64,000 nt of DNA, taken from positions 30,328 through 94,327 of the forward strand of contig NZ_FODD01000034.1 of NCBI RefSeq assembly GCF_900110255.1, in the 5' to 3' direction. The stretch's first letter is position 1, and each line of letters begins with the position of its first letter. A program made the position numbers and the translations under genes. Of this stretch, positions 8,329-18,513 are shown piece by piece. The DNA comes from Actinacidiphila rubida (GTDB lineage Bacteria; Actinomycetota; Actinomycetes; Streptomycetales; Streptomycetaceae). The notes beneath the pieces are model-generated. The model did no database searches, had not been told where the DNA came from, and worked only from the letters and a program-made list of their open reading frames with translations.

Positions 8329-9147
8329 GTGAGCTTCACCGATGCGCGCTTCGACGTGAACCTCTCCATGCTGTTCACCGAGTTGCCGCTGCTGGAACGA
8401 CCGGCCGCCGCGGCCGCGGCGGGATTCGACGCCGTCGAGTTGTGGTGGCCCTGGGTCGACGACCCGACCCCGCCGAAGGCCGAGCTGGACGGGCTGCGGG
8501 CCGCGCTGGAGGCGGCCGGCACCCGCCTGGTGGGTCTCAACTTCTACGCGGGGCGGCTGCCGGGGCCCGACCGGGGTGCACTGTCCCTGCCGGGCGCGGA
8601 GTCCGAGCGGTTCCGCGCGAACGTCCCGGTGGCCGCGGAGTTCGCCGCGTCCGTCGGCTGCACCGCGCTCAACGCGCTGTACGGGAACCGGGTGGACGGC
8701 GCCGATCCCGCGGAGCAGGACGAACGGGCGCTGGAGAACCTGGCGTTCGCCGCCCGGGCGGCCGCCGACGCCGGTGCCGTCCTGCTGGTCGAGGCGCTCA
8801 ACGCGCCGGAGTCGCCGCACTATCCGCTGGTCGGCGCGGATGCGGCGGTCGAGGTGGTGGACCGGGTCAACGCGGCCACCGGACTGGACAACACCCGCTT
8901 TCTGCTCGACCTGTACCACCTGTCCAGGAACGGCGAGGACCTTCCCTCCGTCATCGAGCGGTTCGCCTCGCGCACCGGCCACGTCCAGATCGCCGACGAT
9001 CCGGGCCGCGGCGCCCCGGGCACCGGCACGCTCCCGCTGGCCGAACTCCTCGGCCTGCTCCGCGCGGCCGGCTACACCGGCTGGACCGGCCTGGAGTACA
9101 AGCCGTCCGCGGCCGGCAGCGCGGCGAGCTTCGGCTGGCGCCCCTGA
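8329..9147 (+). CDS. hyi: Hydroxypyruvate isomerase
   Basis: 272 residues from a GTG at 8329, nine nt after GAAGGGGAG. The translation is a TIM-barrel of the xylose-isomerase-like superfamily and follows Hyi closely: FDVNLSMLFTELPLLERPAAA-AGFDAVELWWPW at the start, LVEALNAPESPHYPL near residue 165, NTRFLLDLYHLSRNGEDL near 190, and HVQIADDPGRGAPGTG near 220. The acidic and histidine residues in these phrases form the metal-binding active site. It interconverts hydroxypyruvate and tartronate semialdehyde, the product of Gcl. glxR starts 80 nt downstream on the same strand, so they probably form one transcript. Confidence 0.92.
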   Translation: MSFTDARFDVNLSMLFTELPLLERPAAAAAAGFDAVELWWPWVDDPTPPKAELDGLRAALEAAGTRLVGLNFYAGRLPGPDRGALSLPGAESERFRANVPVAAEFAASVGCTALNALYGNRVDGADPAEQDERALENLAFAARAAADAGAVLLVEALNAPESPHYPLVGADAAVEVVDRVNAATGLDNTRFLLDLYHLSRNGEDLPSVIERFASRTGHVQIADDPGRGAPGTGTLPLAELLGLLRAAGYTGWTGLEYKPSAAGSAASFGWRP

Positions 9148-9226
9148 ACCGACGGCCGGCCCCCGGCCCGCCGTTGGTTCAGGGCCATGTCCCCGGCCTT
9201 CCCCGTACATCCCCTGAGAGGAACTC

Positions 9227-10126
9227 ATGACCACCAACCTCCCCAAGGTCGCCTGGATCGGGCTCGGGATCATGGGGTCGCCCATGGCCGAGAACCTGGT
9301 CCGCGCCGGGTACCAGGTGACCGGCTACACCCTGGAACCGGAGAAGCGGGAGCGGCTGGCCGCGAACGGCGGGACCGCCGCCGCCTCGGTGGCCGAGGCG
9401 GTGAAGGACGCCGACGTGATCTTCACGATGGTCCCGGCCTCCCCGCAGGTGGAGGCCGTCGCCTACGGCCCCGACGGCATCCTGGCGCACGCCCGGCCGG
9501 GCGCCCTGCTCGTCGACACCTCCTCGATCACTCCGCAGACCTCCATCGACCTGGCGAGGGCCGCCGCGGCCAAGGGCATCCGGGTGCTGGACGCCCCGGT
9601 CTCCGGCGGCGAGGCCGGCGCGGTCGAGGCCGTGCTGTCCATCATGGTCGGCGGCGAGCAGGCCGACTTCGAGGCCGCCCGGCCCCTGCTGGACGTGCTC
9701 GGCAGGACGGTCGTGCTGTGCGGTCCGCACGGCGCGGGCCAGACCGTGAAGGCGGCGAACCAGCTGATCGTCGCGGTGAACCTCCAGGCGTGCGCGGAGG
9801 CCGTGGTCTTCCTGGAGAAGTCCGGCGTGGACCTGGCGGCCGCACTCGAGGTGCTGGCCGGCGGCCTCGCCGGTTCCACCGTGCTCGACCGCAAGAAGGA
9901 CAACTTCCTGCGCCGCGCCTTCGCACCGGGCTTCCGGATCGACCTGCACCACAAGGACATGGGCATCGTCACCGACGCGGCCCGCACCGTCGGCGCGGCC
10001 CTCCCGGTGGGCGCGGTCGTCGCGAACCTCGTGGCGTCGCTGCGTGCCCAGGGCGACGGCGGCCTCGACCACTCGGCGCTGCTGCGCGGGGTCGAGCGGC
10101 TGTCGGGGCTGCTGGTCGAGGACTGA
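9227..10126 (+). CDS. glxR: 2-hydroxy-3-oxopropionate (tartronate semialdehyde) reductase
   Basis: 299 residues, ATG at 9227 after GAGAGGAA. The N-terminus VAWIGLGIMGSPMAENL is the Rossmann NAD(P) site of beta-hydroxyacid dehydrogenases. LLVDTSSITP and VLDAPVSGGEAGA (near residue 125) are the family signature, and GAGQTVKAANQLIVAVN near 170 supplies the catalytic Lys. Its length is normal for GlxR/GarR. The enzyme reduces tartronate semialdehyde to D-glycerate and completes the glyoxylate-to-glycerate route with gcl and hyi. A strong hairpin follows the stop. Confidence 0.92.
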   Translation: MTTNLPKVAWIGLGIMGSPMAENLVRAGYQVTGYTLEPEKRERLAANGGTAAASVAEAVKDADVIFTMVPASPQVEAVAYGPDGILAHARPGALLVDTSSITPQTSIDLARAAAAKGIRVLDAPVSGGEAGAVEAVLSIMVGGEQADFEAARPLLDVLGRTVVLCGPHGAGQTVKAANQLIVAVNLQACAEAVVFLEKSGVDLAAALEVLAGGLAGSTVLDRKKDNFLRRAFAPGFRIDLHHKDMGIVTDAARTVGAALPVGAVVANLVASLRAQGDGGLDHSALLRGVERLSGLLVED

Positions 10127-10141
10127 GCCGCCCTCCCGAAC

Positions 10142-10194
10142 ACCGCCCGGCGGTGCGTGACACTCCTGTCGCGCCGAGCGCACCGCCGGGCGGT
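10142..10194 (+). terminator. Hairpin terminator after hyi-glxR
   Basis: A perfect 16-bp inverted repeat, ACCGCCCGGCGGTGCG at 10142-10157 and its complement at 10179-10194, has a 21-nt loop and begins 16 nt after the glxR stop. There is no U tract, as is usual in actinomycetes. Confidence 0.75.
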
Positions 10195-10349
10195 ACCACA
10201 CGACCCGCGCCGGCCGGGCTTCTGAGGGGTGGTCAGGGCGGCGCGGGTTGCGGTCTGTCCCGATCCGGTCACATGGGCGTCGTCTTCCTGCACTATGGGT
10301 GCAGACAGACCGCGGCTCAAGGCGTCGCGTCCGACCGGGAGTTCGATCG

Positions 10350-11096
10350 ATGGCAGAGAGCGTGCTGGTGCGCTGCCCGGCCTGCGGCCAGGAACACAGC
10401 TACACCGCCCCCACCTTCCCGTGCGCCTGCGGGTCACCGGTCGCCCCGCCCGTCCTGGTCGGCGGGCTGCCCGTCGAGGTCAGGCACCGGTCGTGGGACG
10501 ACTCCTGGGTGCGGTTGCGCTGCCCGGACTGCGGACGCTCCGACCAGTGGCCGCAGCCGGAGTTCGACTGCGCGTGCGGTGCACTGGTGCGACTGCCGGT
10601 CAGCAGCGAGCCGGGCCTCGCGGCCGGGAACGCGCACACGCTGCCACCCCCGCACGAGGCCCCGCCGGTGCCGGCGGGTCAGGCCCCGCCGCCGCCGACC
10701 AGCCGCCCGCCGTTCCGCCCGGTCACCATCCGTACCGCGCGCGACGCCCTCACCGCGGCGTCCCAGTACCTGAAGTGGCTGGGCTTCGCGGGCGTCCGGC
10801 TGGCGGGCGACCGCAGCGCCAACGGCATCGACCTGCGCGGCGACCACCTCGTCGCCCAGGTCGACCCGACGACGCTGCCCACGCCGCTGCGTGACGTCGA
10901 GTGCCTGTGGCTGAACTGCGCGAACGAGGACGCCACCGGTGCGTTCTTCTCGCTCGCCGGGTACGCGCACGACGCGCGGCTGCGCGCCGACCAGTTGTGC
11001 GTCCCGCTGTTCGTGATGGACCTGACCGGCACGCCGCAGCCGGTGAACGACGCGGCGGACGAGTTGATAAGGCGCGGACCCTCCGCGAACTGCTGA
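10350..11096 (+). CDS. Zinc-ribbon protein with C-terminal nuclease-like domain, function unknown
   Basis: 248 residues, ATG at 10350 eight nt after GGGAG. The N-terminal 90 residues hold two zinc-ribbon-like units (CPACGQEH...CACG; CPDCGRSD...CACG). A Pro-rich linker joins them to a C-terminal region: ASQYLKWLGFAGVRLAGDRSANGIDLRGDHLVAQVDP near residues 130-175. The pattern of a GID acidic residue followed by AQV resembles the core of restriction-endonuclease-like folds (D...x-QxK), but the usual Gln-x-Lys is not intact, so activity is doubtful. It lies between the two glyoxylate transcription units with no evident functional link. Confidence 0.6.
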   Translation: MAESVLVRCPACGQEHSYTAPTFPCACGSPVAPPVLVGGLPVEVRHRSWDDSWVRLRCPDCGRSDQWPQPEFDCACGALVRLPVSSEPGLAAGNAHTLPPPHEAPPVPAGQAPPPPTSRPPFRPVTIRTARDALTAASQYLKWLGFAGVRLAGDRSANGIDLRGDHLVAQVDPTTLPTPLRDVECLWLNCANEDATGAFFSLAGYAHDARLRADQLCVPLFVMDLTGTPQPVNDAADELIRRGPSANC

Positions 11097-11309
11097 GCTC
11101 CGGGCGCCTTTTCGCGCTCGCGCGGGCCCCGAGCCCGCCCCGGCCCGACCTTGCTCCCCACGCGGGGGCCACTCCCCCGGTTCCCTCCTCGCCGCCCGGC
11201 CGCACCTCGCGAGCCGGGCGCTGTCGTGTGGGCCCGCGGCACGACCCGCGCCCCAGCACCGGCCCGCGGCGCGGCCCCGGGGGCCGTGCGGCCGTGCGGC
11301 CGGGGTCCC

Positions 11310-11339
11310 TTGACGCCCGGCGCCGCCCCGACCTATGTT
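11310..11339 (+). promoter_or_regulatory. Putative gcl promoter
   Basis: TTGACG at 11310-11315 and TATGTT at 11334-11339 are separated by 18 nt, a good sigma-70-type pair. The -35 lies 42 nt upstream of the shared CAGAA...TTCCGCA element, against 40 nt at hyi. Confidence 0.55.
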
Positions 11340-11351
11340 CCTTTCATATAG

Positions 11352-11378
11352 CAGAATTTACTTTCCGCATAGTGGAAG
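11352..11378 (+). promoter_or_regulatory. Shared operator-like element upstream of gcl
   Basis: CAGAA at 11352 is followed at the same 11-nt offset as in hyi by TTCC-GCATAGT-GGAA (11363-11377), an inverted repeat with 4-bp arms. It lies just past the expected transcription start, where a bound repressor would block gcl. Confidence 0.6.
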
Positions 11379-11414
11379 CTAGGCGGAAGGCAGCTTGCGA
11401 GAGGGAGTGTTCCG

Positions 11415-13182
<1,768 letters not shown>

Positions 13183-13199
<17 letters not shown>

Positions 13200-14835
13200 A
13201 GCCGTCCCGCAGTTCCACCTTGCGGACCTTGCCGCTGACCGTCATCGGGAAGGCGTCCAGGATCCGCAGGTGGCGCGGCACCTTGAAGTGCGCGAGCCGG
13301 CCGGCGCAGAACGCCGCGATCTCCTCCAGGGTGGGCGGGTCGGCCGGGTCGCGCGGGATCACGCAGGCCAGGATCTCCTCGCCGTACCGCTCGTCGGGCA
13401 CGCCCACGACCTGGACGTCGGAGACCTTCGGGTGGGTGTAGAGGAACTCCTCGATCTCCCGCGGGTAGACGTTCTCGCCACCGCGGATGATCATGTCCTT
13501 GATCCGGCCGACGACGGCGAGGTAGCCGTCGTCGCGCATCACCGCCAGGTCGCCGGTGTGCATCCACCGCCCGGCGTCGACGGCCTCCGCGGTACGCTCC
13601 GGTTCGTCCCAGTAGCCGAGCATCACCGAGTAGCCGCGGGTGCACAGTTCACCGGCGGTACCGCGCGGCACGGTGATCCCCTCGACCGGGTCGACCACCT
13701 TCACCTCGATGTGCGGCAGCACCCGGCCGACGGTCTCGGTGCGGTGCTCCAGGTCGTCGTCCCGGCGGGTCTGGGTGGACACCGGCGAGGTCTCCGTCAT
13801 CCCGTAGCAGATGGACACCTCGGCCATGTGCATCTCGGACATGACCCGCTTCATCACCTCCACCGGGCACGGCGAGCCCGCCATGATCCCGGTGCGCAGC
13901 GACGTCAGGTCGTACGACGCGAAGTCGGGCAGGCCGAGTTCGGCGATGAACATGGTGGGGACGCCGTACAGCGAGGTGCAGCGCTCCTGCTGGACGGCGC
14001 GCAGCGTCGCCGCCGGGTCGAAGGACGGTGCGGGGATGACGATGCACGAACCGTGCGAGGTGGCCCCGAGGTTGCCCATCACCATGCCGAAGCAGTGGTA
14101 GAAGGGCACGGGCAGGCAGACCCGGTCCTGCTCGGTGTAGCCGACGGTGTCGCCCACGAAGTAGCCGTTGTTGAGGATGTTGTGGTGCGAGAGCGTGGCG
14201 CCCTTGGGGAAGCCGGTGGTGCCCGACGTGTACTGGATGTTGACCGGCTCGTCACAGCTCAGACCGGCTTCCGCGCGGGCCAGGAACCCGTCGTCCAGGT
14301 CCGCGCCGGCGGCCACGAGGGCGTCCCAGGACGGGTCGCCGATGTGCACGACCTGGCGCAGCCCCGGGCAGGCGCCGCGCACTTCGGCGGCCATCGCCCG
14401 GTAGTCGCTGCCGCGGTGCTCGGTGGAGGCGATCAGCAACCGCACCCCGGCCTGGTTGAGCACGAACTCCAACTCGTGCAGCCGGTACGCCGGGTTGATG
14501 TTCACCATGATCGCGCCGAGCCGGGCGGTGGCGTACTGGACCATGACCCACTCGGGGCAGTTGAGCGCCCAGATGCCGACCCGGTCGCCCTTGCACACCC
14601 CGGACGCGGCCAGTCCGCGGGCCAGTTCGCCGACGGCGGCGCCGAACCCGGCGTACGTCCAGCGACGGCCGCTGGACACGTCGACCAGCGCGTCACGGTC
14701 GGGGTGGGCGGCGATGGACCGGTCCAGGTTGCGCCCCACGGTCTCGCCGAGCAGCGGCGTGCTGCCCGTGCCGTGCGCGTACGACGGCTCCGCCGGAGCC
14801 GGCACGCCGGCCGCTATGTCTCCCGCGTCGTTCAC
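13183..14835 (-). CDS. AMP-binding acyl-CoA synthetase (FadD-like)
   Basis: 550 residues from a GTG at 14835 that overlaps the preceding stop as GTGA. The adenylate-forming motifs are all present: NIQYTSGTTGFPKGATLSHHN near residue 205 (P-loop A3), ICYGMTETSP near 335 (A5), MHTGDLAVMRDDGYLAVVGRIKDMIIRGGENVYPREIEE near 430 (A7/A8), and the terminal Lys in TVSGKVRKVEL (A10). It would activate a fatty acid to its CoA thioester through an acyl-AMP. FadD-type medium- to long-chain ligases are the closest in feel, but the substrate cannot be read. It is downstream of and coupled to a second ligase, and its stop codon lies inside gcl on the other strand. Confidence 0.85.
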
Positions 14836-16514
14836 CGGTAGTCCTCCTCGTGGAACTCACGGCTGCCGTCGTGCATGGTCGCCTCGCGGAGCTGGACCCG
14901 GCGGATCTTGCCCGACACGGTCTTGGGCAGTTCGGCGAACTCCAGCCGCCGGATGCGCTTGTAGGGCGCGAGCACCGCCCGGGAGTGGGCGAAGAGCGCC
15001 TTGGCGGTCTCGCCGTCCGGCGTCCAGCCCTCGGCGAGCACCACGTACGCCTTGGGCACGGACAGCCGCAGCTCGTCCGGAGCCGGCACCACGGCCGCCT
15101 CGGCGACGGCCTCGTGCTCCAGCAGCGCGCTCTCCAGCTCGAACGGGGAGATCTTGTAGTCGGAGGACTTGAACACGTCGTCGGCGCGGCCGATGTACGT
15201 GATGTAGCCGTCGGCGTCGCGGCGGCCGATGTCGCCGGTGCGGTAGTAACCGCCGCCCATCGCCTCCTCGGTGAGGTCGGGCGCCCCGGCGTACCCGGTC
15301 ATCAGGCCGACCGGCCGCTCGCTGAGGTCGAGGCAGATCTCCCCCTCGCTGCCCGGCACGCCGCTGACCGGGTCGATGAGGGTGACGGTGTAACCGGGCG
15401 TCGGCCGGCCCATCGACCCGGGCTTCACCGGCTGGCCGGGGGTGTTGGCGACCTGGACGGCGGTCTCGGTCTGCCCGAAGCCGTCCCGGATGACGACGTT
15501 CCAGGCCCGTTTGACGTGCTCGATGACCTCGGGGTTGAGCGGCTCGCCGGCGGCCACCACGGCACGCGGCGGCGTGGCCAGCGCGCCGAGGTCGGCCTGG
15601 ATGAGCATCCGCCACACCGTCGGGGGCGCGCAGAAGCTGGTCACGCCGGCCCGTTCCATCGCCGCCATCAGGGCGCCCGCGTCGAACCGGGTGTAGTTGT
15701 ACACGAACACCGTCGCCTCGGCGTTCCACGGCGCGAAGAGGCTGGACCAGGCGTGCTTGGCCCAGCCGGGCGAGGAGATGTTCAGGTGCACGTCGCCGGG
15801 GCGCAGCCCGATCCAGTACATGGTCGCGAGGTGGCCGGCCGGGTACGACAGGTGGGTGTGCTCGACGAGTTTGGGCTTGGCGGTGGTGCCGGAGGTGAAG
15901 TACAGCATCAGCGGATCCGCCGACCGGGTGGGGCCGTCGGGGGTGAAGCCGAGGTCCGCCGCGTGCGCGTCCTCGTAGGCCAGCCAGCCCTCGGGGGCGC
16001 CGCCGACCGCGATGCGGGTGTAGTCGCCGGGCACCTCGTCGAACTTCGCGGTGTCCGCGGACCGCGCGACGGTGTGCCGGACCTCGCCGCGCTCGACGCG
16101 GTCGCGCAGGTCCGCCGGGCCCAGCAGCGGCGTCGCGGGGATGATCACGGCCCGCAGCTTCATGGCGGCCAGCGCCGTCTCCCACTGTTCGGCCTGGTTG
16201 CCGAGCATCACCAGCACCCGGTCGCCGGCCCGCACGCCGGCTGCCCGCAGCCAGTTCGCGACGCGGGAGGAGCGTTCGGCCATCTCCCGGAAGCTGATCC
16301 GGGTCTCCCGGCCGTCCTCCTCGACGATCCACAGCGCGGTCCTGGCGCCGGTCTCCGGCTCGGCCGCGACGGCGTCGAACCACTCCAGCGCCCAGTTGAA
16401 CGACTCCGGCCGGGGCCAGCGGAATCCGTCGCGGGCGGCGGTGTAGTCCTCGCGGTGCCGCAGCAGGAAGTCCCGGGCGGCGCGGAACTCCGCGGTCGCC
16501 TCCGATGCCGGCAT
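14832..16514 (-). CDS. Medium-chain acyl-CoA synthetase (ACSM-like)
   Basis: 560 residues from an ATG at 16514 after GAGGAGG; the frame is open a little further upstream without a better site. MLYFTSGTTAKPKLVEHTH near residue 185 is the P-loop. The downstream phrase GLRPGDVHLNISSPGWAKHAWSSLFAPWNAEATVFVYNYTRF is characteristic of medium-chain (ACSM/MACS) and acetyl-CoA-synthetase-like enzymes. RTGDIGRRDADGYITYIGRADDVFKSSDYKISPFELE and KTVSGKIRRVQL are the hinge and catalytic-Lys motifs. It probably works with its overlapping partner on different carboxylates; the divergent LuxR-type gene is the likely regulator. Confidence 0.87.
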   Translation of the reverse strand: MPASEATAEFRAARDFLLRHREDYTAARDGFRWPRPESFNWALEWFDAVAAEPETGARTALWIVEEDGRETRISFREMAERSSRVANWLRAAGVRAGDRVLVMLGNQAEQWETALAAMKLRAVIIPATPLLGPADLRDRVERGEVRHTVARSADTAKFDEVPGDYTRIAVGGAPEGWLAYEDAHAADLGFTPDGPTRSADPLMLYFTSGTTAKPKLVEHTHLSYPAGHLATMYWIGLRPGDVHLNISSPGWAKHAWSSLFAPWNAEATVFVYNYTRFDAGALMAAMERAGVTSFCAPPTVWRMLIQADLGALATPPRAVVAAGEPLNPEVIEHVKRAWNVVIRDGFGQTETAVQVANTPGQPVKPGSMGRPTPGYTVTLIDPVSGVPGSEGEICLDLSERPVGLMTGYAGAPDLTEEAMGGGYYRTGDIGRRDADGYITYIGRADDVFKSSDYKISPFELESALLEHEAVAEAAVVPAPDELRLSVPKAYVVLAEGWTPDGETAKALFAHSRAVLAPYKRIRRLEFAELPKTVSGKIRRVQLREATMHDGSREFHEEDYR

Positions 16515-16603
16515 GTGCCCTCCTCGTGTACTGCCCCTGAGTAGCATCGTGCGTGAGTGACGTGGGTCTCACTACCCCCGGACGGGGGTGAGGGGGGTGG
16601 AGC

Positions 16604-17491
16604 GTGGACGCAGTTCGTGGTGAATCGGTCGTGGTCCGGGCGGCGCTGCTGCGGATGCGCAGGTCAGGGCTGCTGCCGGTGGCCTTCGGCGGGCTGGTGC
16701 CGGTGACCGCGGCGCAGGGGCAGCAGCAGGCACCCGGGCGGGTGTTCCGCATCACCGAGCTGTCCGGCACCGGCACCGACTCCCTTCGGGGCCTCGCCAT
16801 CACCACCGGCAACGGCCTGGGCGGCAAGGCGCTGGCCATGGCCCGCCCCTACGCCGTGACGGACTACCGCAGCTCGCGCGTGATCAGCCACGAGTACGAC
16901 GCCGCGGTGGCCGCCGAGGGCCTGCGGTCGGTGCTGGCGGTGCCGATCGTGGTGCACCGCAGGGTGCGCGGGGTGCTCTACGGCGCGCTGCGCCAGCCGT
17001 ACGTGCTGGGCGACCGCCCGCTGTCCGTCGCGCAGGACGCGGTCCGGGAGCTGGAGCAGGCGCTGGCCGTCCGGGACGAGGCGCACCGGCTGCTGTCCTA
17101 CGCCCACCAGCCGCTGGGCGGCGACCGGCGGGCCTGGGAGCAGGTCCGCGAGGCGCACGCGGAGCTGCGCGCGCTGGCCGGGCGGATCGCCGACGTGCAT
17201 CTGAGGCAGGAGCTGCTGACCGCGTGCGCGCGGCTGGCCGCGGCCTCGGGTCCCGAGGCCGCGCCGCAGCCCACCGCCGCCCCCGCGGTGCCGGCCGCGC
17301 ACCTGACCCCGCGGGAGCTGGACGTGCTCGCCTCGGTCGCGTCGGGCGCGACCAACGCGATGGCGGCGTCGCGGCTGCGGCTGCGGCCGGAGACGGTGAA
17401 GAGCTATCTGCGTTCGGCCATGCGGAAGCTGGGGGCGCACACCCGCCTGGAGGCGGTCGTCGCCGCCCGCAGGGCCGGTCTGCTGCCCTGA
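16604..17491 (+). CDS. GAF-like/LuxR-type transcriptional regulator
   Basis: 295 residues, GTG at 16604 after GTGAGGGGGGTGGAGC. Residues about 40-150 (LRGLAITTGNGLGGKALAMARPYAVTDY...LRSVLAVPIVVHRRVRGVLYGALRQP) have the pattern of a GAF sensor domain. A short helical linker precedes a C-terminal LuxR helix-turn-helix: LTPRELDVLASVASGATNAMAASRLRLRPETVKSYLRSAMRKLGAHTRLEAVVAARR (residues about 235-290). It is divergent from the two acyl-CoA synthetases with 89 nt between starts, which suggests that it controls them. The ligand is unknown. A terminator hairpin abuts the stop. Confidence 0.82.
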   Translation: MDAVRGESVVVRAALLRMRRSGLLPVAFGGLVPVTAAQGQQQAPGRVFRITELSGTGTDSLRGLAITTGNGLGGKALAMARPYAVTDYRSSRVISHEYDAAVAAEGLRSVLAVPIVVHRRVRGVLYGALRQPYVLGDRPLSVAQDAVRELEQALAVRDEAHRLLSYAHQPLGGDRRAWEQVREAHAELRALAGRIADVHLRQELLTACARLAAASGPEAAPQPTAAPAVPAAHLTPRELDVLASVASGATNAMAASRLRLRPETVKSYLRSAMRKLGAHTRLEAVVAARRAGLLP

Positions 17492-17515
17492 GCCCGGCGG
17501 CGCGTGGCGCCGGGC
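17492..17515 (+). terminator. Hairpin terminator after the LuxR-type gene
   Basis: GCCCGGCG (17492-17499) and CGCCGGGC (17508-17515) form a perfect 8-bp stem directly after the TGA at 17489-17491. Confidence 0.6.
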
Positions 17516-17617
17516 CCCCGTGGCCCGGTGTGTGCCCGGAAAACCGGCGGCGCGGCGCGGCCCGGCGGTCGTACGCTCCGGGCACATCGGTGTGGGAGCG
17601 GGGCGGAGGAGGACGGG

Positions 17618-18268
17618 ATGTCGGTCGACCGGCTGCTGGGGTTCGCGGCGATGTCGGTGGTGCTGGTGCTGATTCCGGGGCCCAGCGTGCTGTTCGTGCT
17701 CGGCCGCGCGCTGGCGCACGGGCGGCGGACCGCTCTGGGCAGCGTGCTGGGCAACGCCACGGGTGCCTGCGCCCTGGCCACGCTGGTGTCCGTCGGGCTC
17801 GGCGAGGTGGTGGCCCGCTCGGTCGCGGTGTTCGTGGTGCTGAAGCTGGCGGGCGCCGCCTACCTGGTGTTCCTCGGGACGAAGGCGTGGCGGAACCGGC
17901 GGGCGCTGTCGATGAGCGGGGTCGGTACCGGCCCGCAGCCGCCGGCGCCGCACGGCGACCTGCGCACCCTCTGGGAGGGCTTCGTGGTGGGCGTGACGAA
18001 CCCCAAGACGATGGTGTTCTTCGCGGCCGTGCTGCCGCAGTTCGTCGATCGCGGCGCGGGCCGGGTGCACCAGCAGATGCTGCTGCTGGCGCTGGTGTTC
18101 ACGGTGATCGCGCTGGTCTTCGACAGCATGTGGGCGGTGGGCGCGTCGGCCGCGCGCGCCTGGTTCGCCAGTTCCCCGCGCCGGCTCGCCGCGATCGGCG
18201 GCACCGGCGGTCTCGCCATGATCGGCCTGGGCGTCGTGGTGGCGGTCACCGGGCGCGCCGACAACTAG
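17618..18268 (+). CDS. LysE/RhtB-family amino-acid exporter
   Basis: 216 residues, ATG at 17618 after GGAGGAGGAC. The N-terminus LLGFAAMSVVLVLIPGPSVLFVLGRALAHGRRTALGSVLGNATGA carries the conserved PGP motif of LysE/RhtB proteins. About six hydrophobic segments follow, and FVVGVTNPKTMVFFAAVLPQFVD near residue 130 is the second family signature. Such carriers export amino acids or related small solutes across the inner membrane. No substrate can be inferred from the neighbours. A 12-bp hairpin follows 73 nt after the stop. Confidence 0.87.
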   Translation: MSVDRLLGFAAMSVVLVLIPGPSVLFVLGRALAHGRRTALGSVLGNATGACALATLVSVGLGEVVARSVAVFVVLKLAGAAYLVFLGTKAWRNRRALSMSGVGTGPQPPAPHGDLRTLWEGFVVGVTNPKTMVFFAAVLPQFVDRGAGRVHQQMLLLALVFTVIALVFDSMWAVGASAARAWFASSPRRLAAIGGTGGLAMIGLGVVVAVTGRADN

Positions 18269-18340
18269 GGTCCGTCGCTGTCTCCGGCGGGCGACCCGCG
18301 GGACGGCGGGCGGGATTCCGGGGACGGCGGGCGGCCTCAG

Positions 18341-18377
18341 GGACCGCCGGCGGCGCGCGGCGACGCGCCGGCGGTCC
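18341..18377 (+). terminator. Hairpin between the LysE-type and DHA2 genes
   Basis: GGACCGCCGGCG (18341-18352) and its exact complement (18366-18377) form a 12-bp stem with a 13-nt loop. It insulates the LysE gene from the downstream promoter. Confidence 0.6.
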
Positions 18378-18407
18378 GTGTGAGCAGGGGCACACCGCGA
18401 GCCTGAG

Positions 18408-18468
18408 CGAAACGTTTGCGTTTCGATAGGGGCGGCCGTACCGTTTTTGGAGTACGAAACCGTTTCGT
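18408..18468 (+). promoter_or_regulatory. Promoter with two flanking palindromic operators before the DHA2 pump
   Basis: CGAAACG-tttg-CGTTTCG (18408-18425) and ACGAAAC-C-GTTTCGT (18454-18468) are perfect palindromes with the same half-site. Between and overlapping them lies TTGCGT (18416-18421), 17 nt, TACCGT (18439-18444). One site therefore covers the -35 and the other the start point. This is typical of TetR-family control of a drug efflux gene, but no TetR gene adjoins, so the repressor would act from elsewhere. Confidence 0.6.
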
Positions 18469-18513
18469 TCTTCCTGCGGTCAGCCGCAACCGTCCCACCT
18501 CAGGAGTCCTCCC

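Larger units (their letters stand above)
11097..11414 (+). other. Intergenic region carrying the gcl promoter
   Basis: 318 nt without a recognisable gene. The first 200 nt are extremely GC-rich. The last 110 nt hold the promoter (11310-11339), the shared operator-like element (11352-11378) and the gcl ribosome site GAGAGGGAG. Confidence 0.6.
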
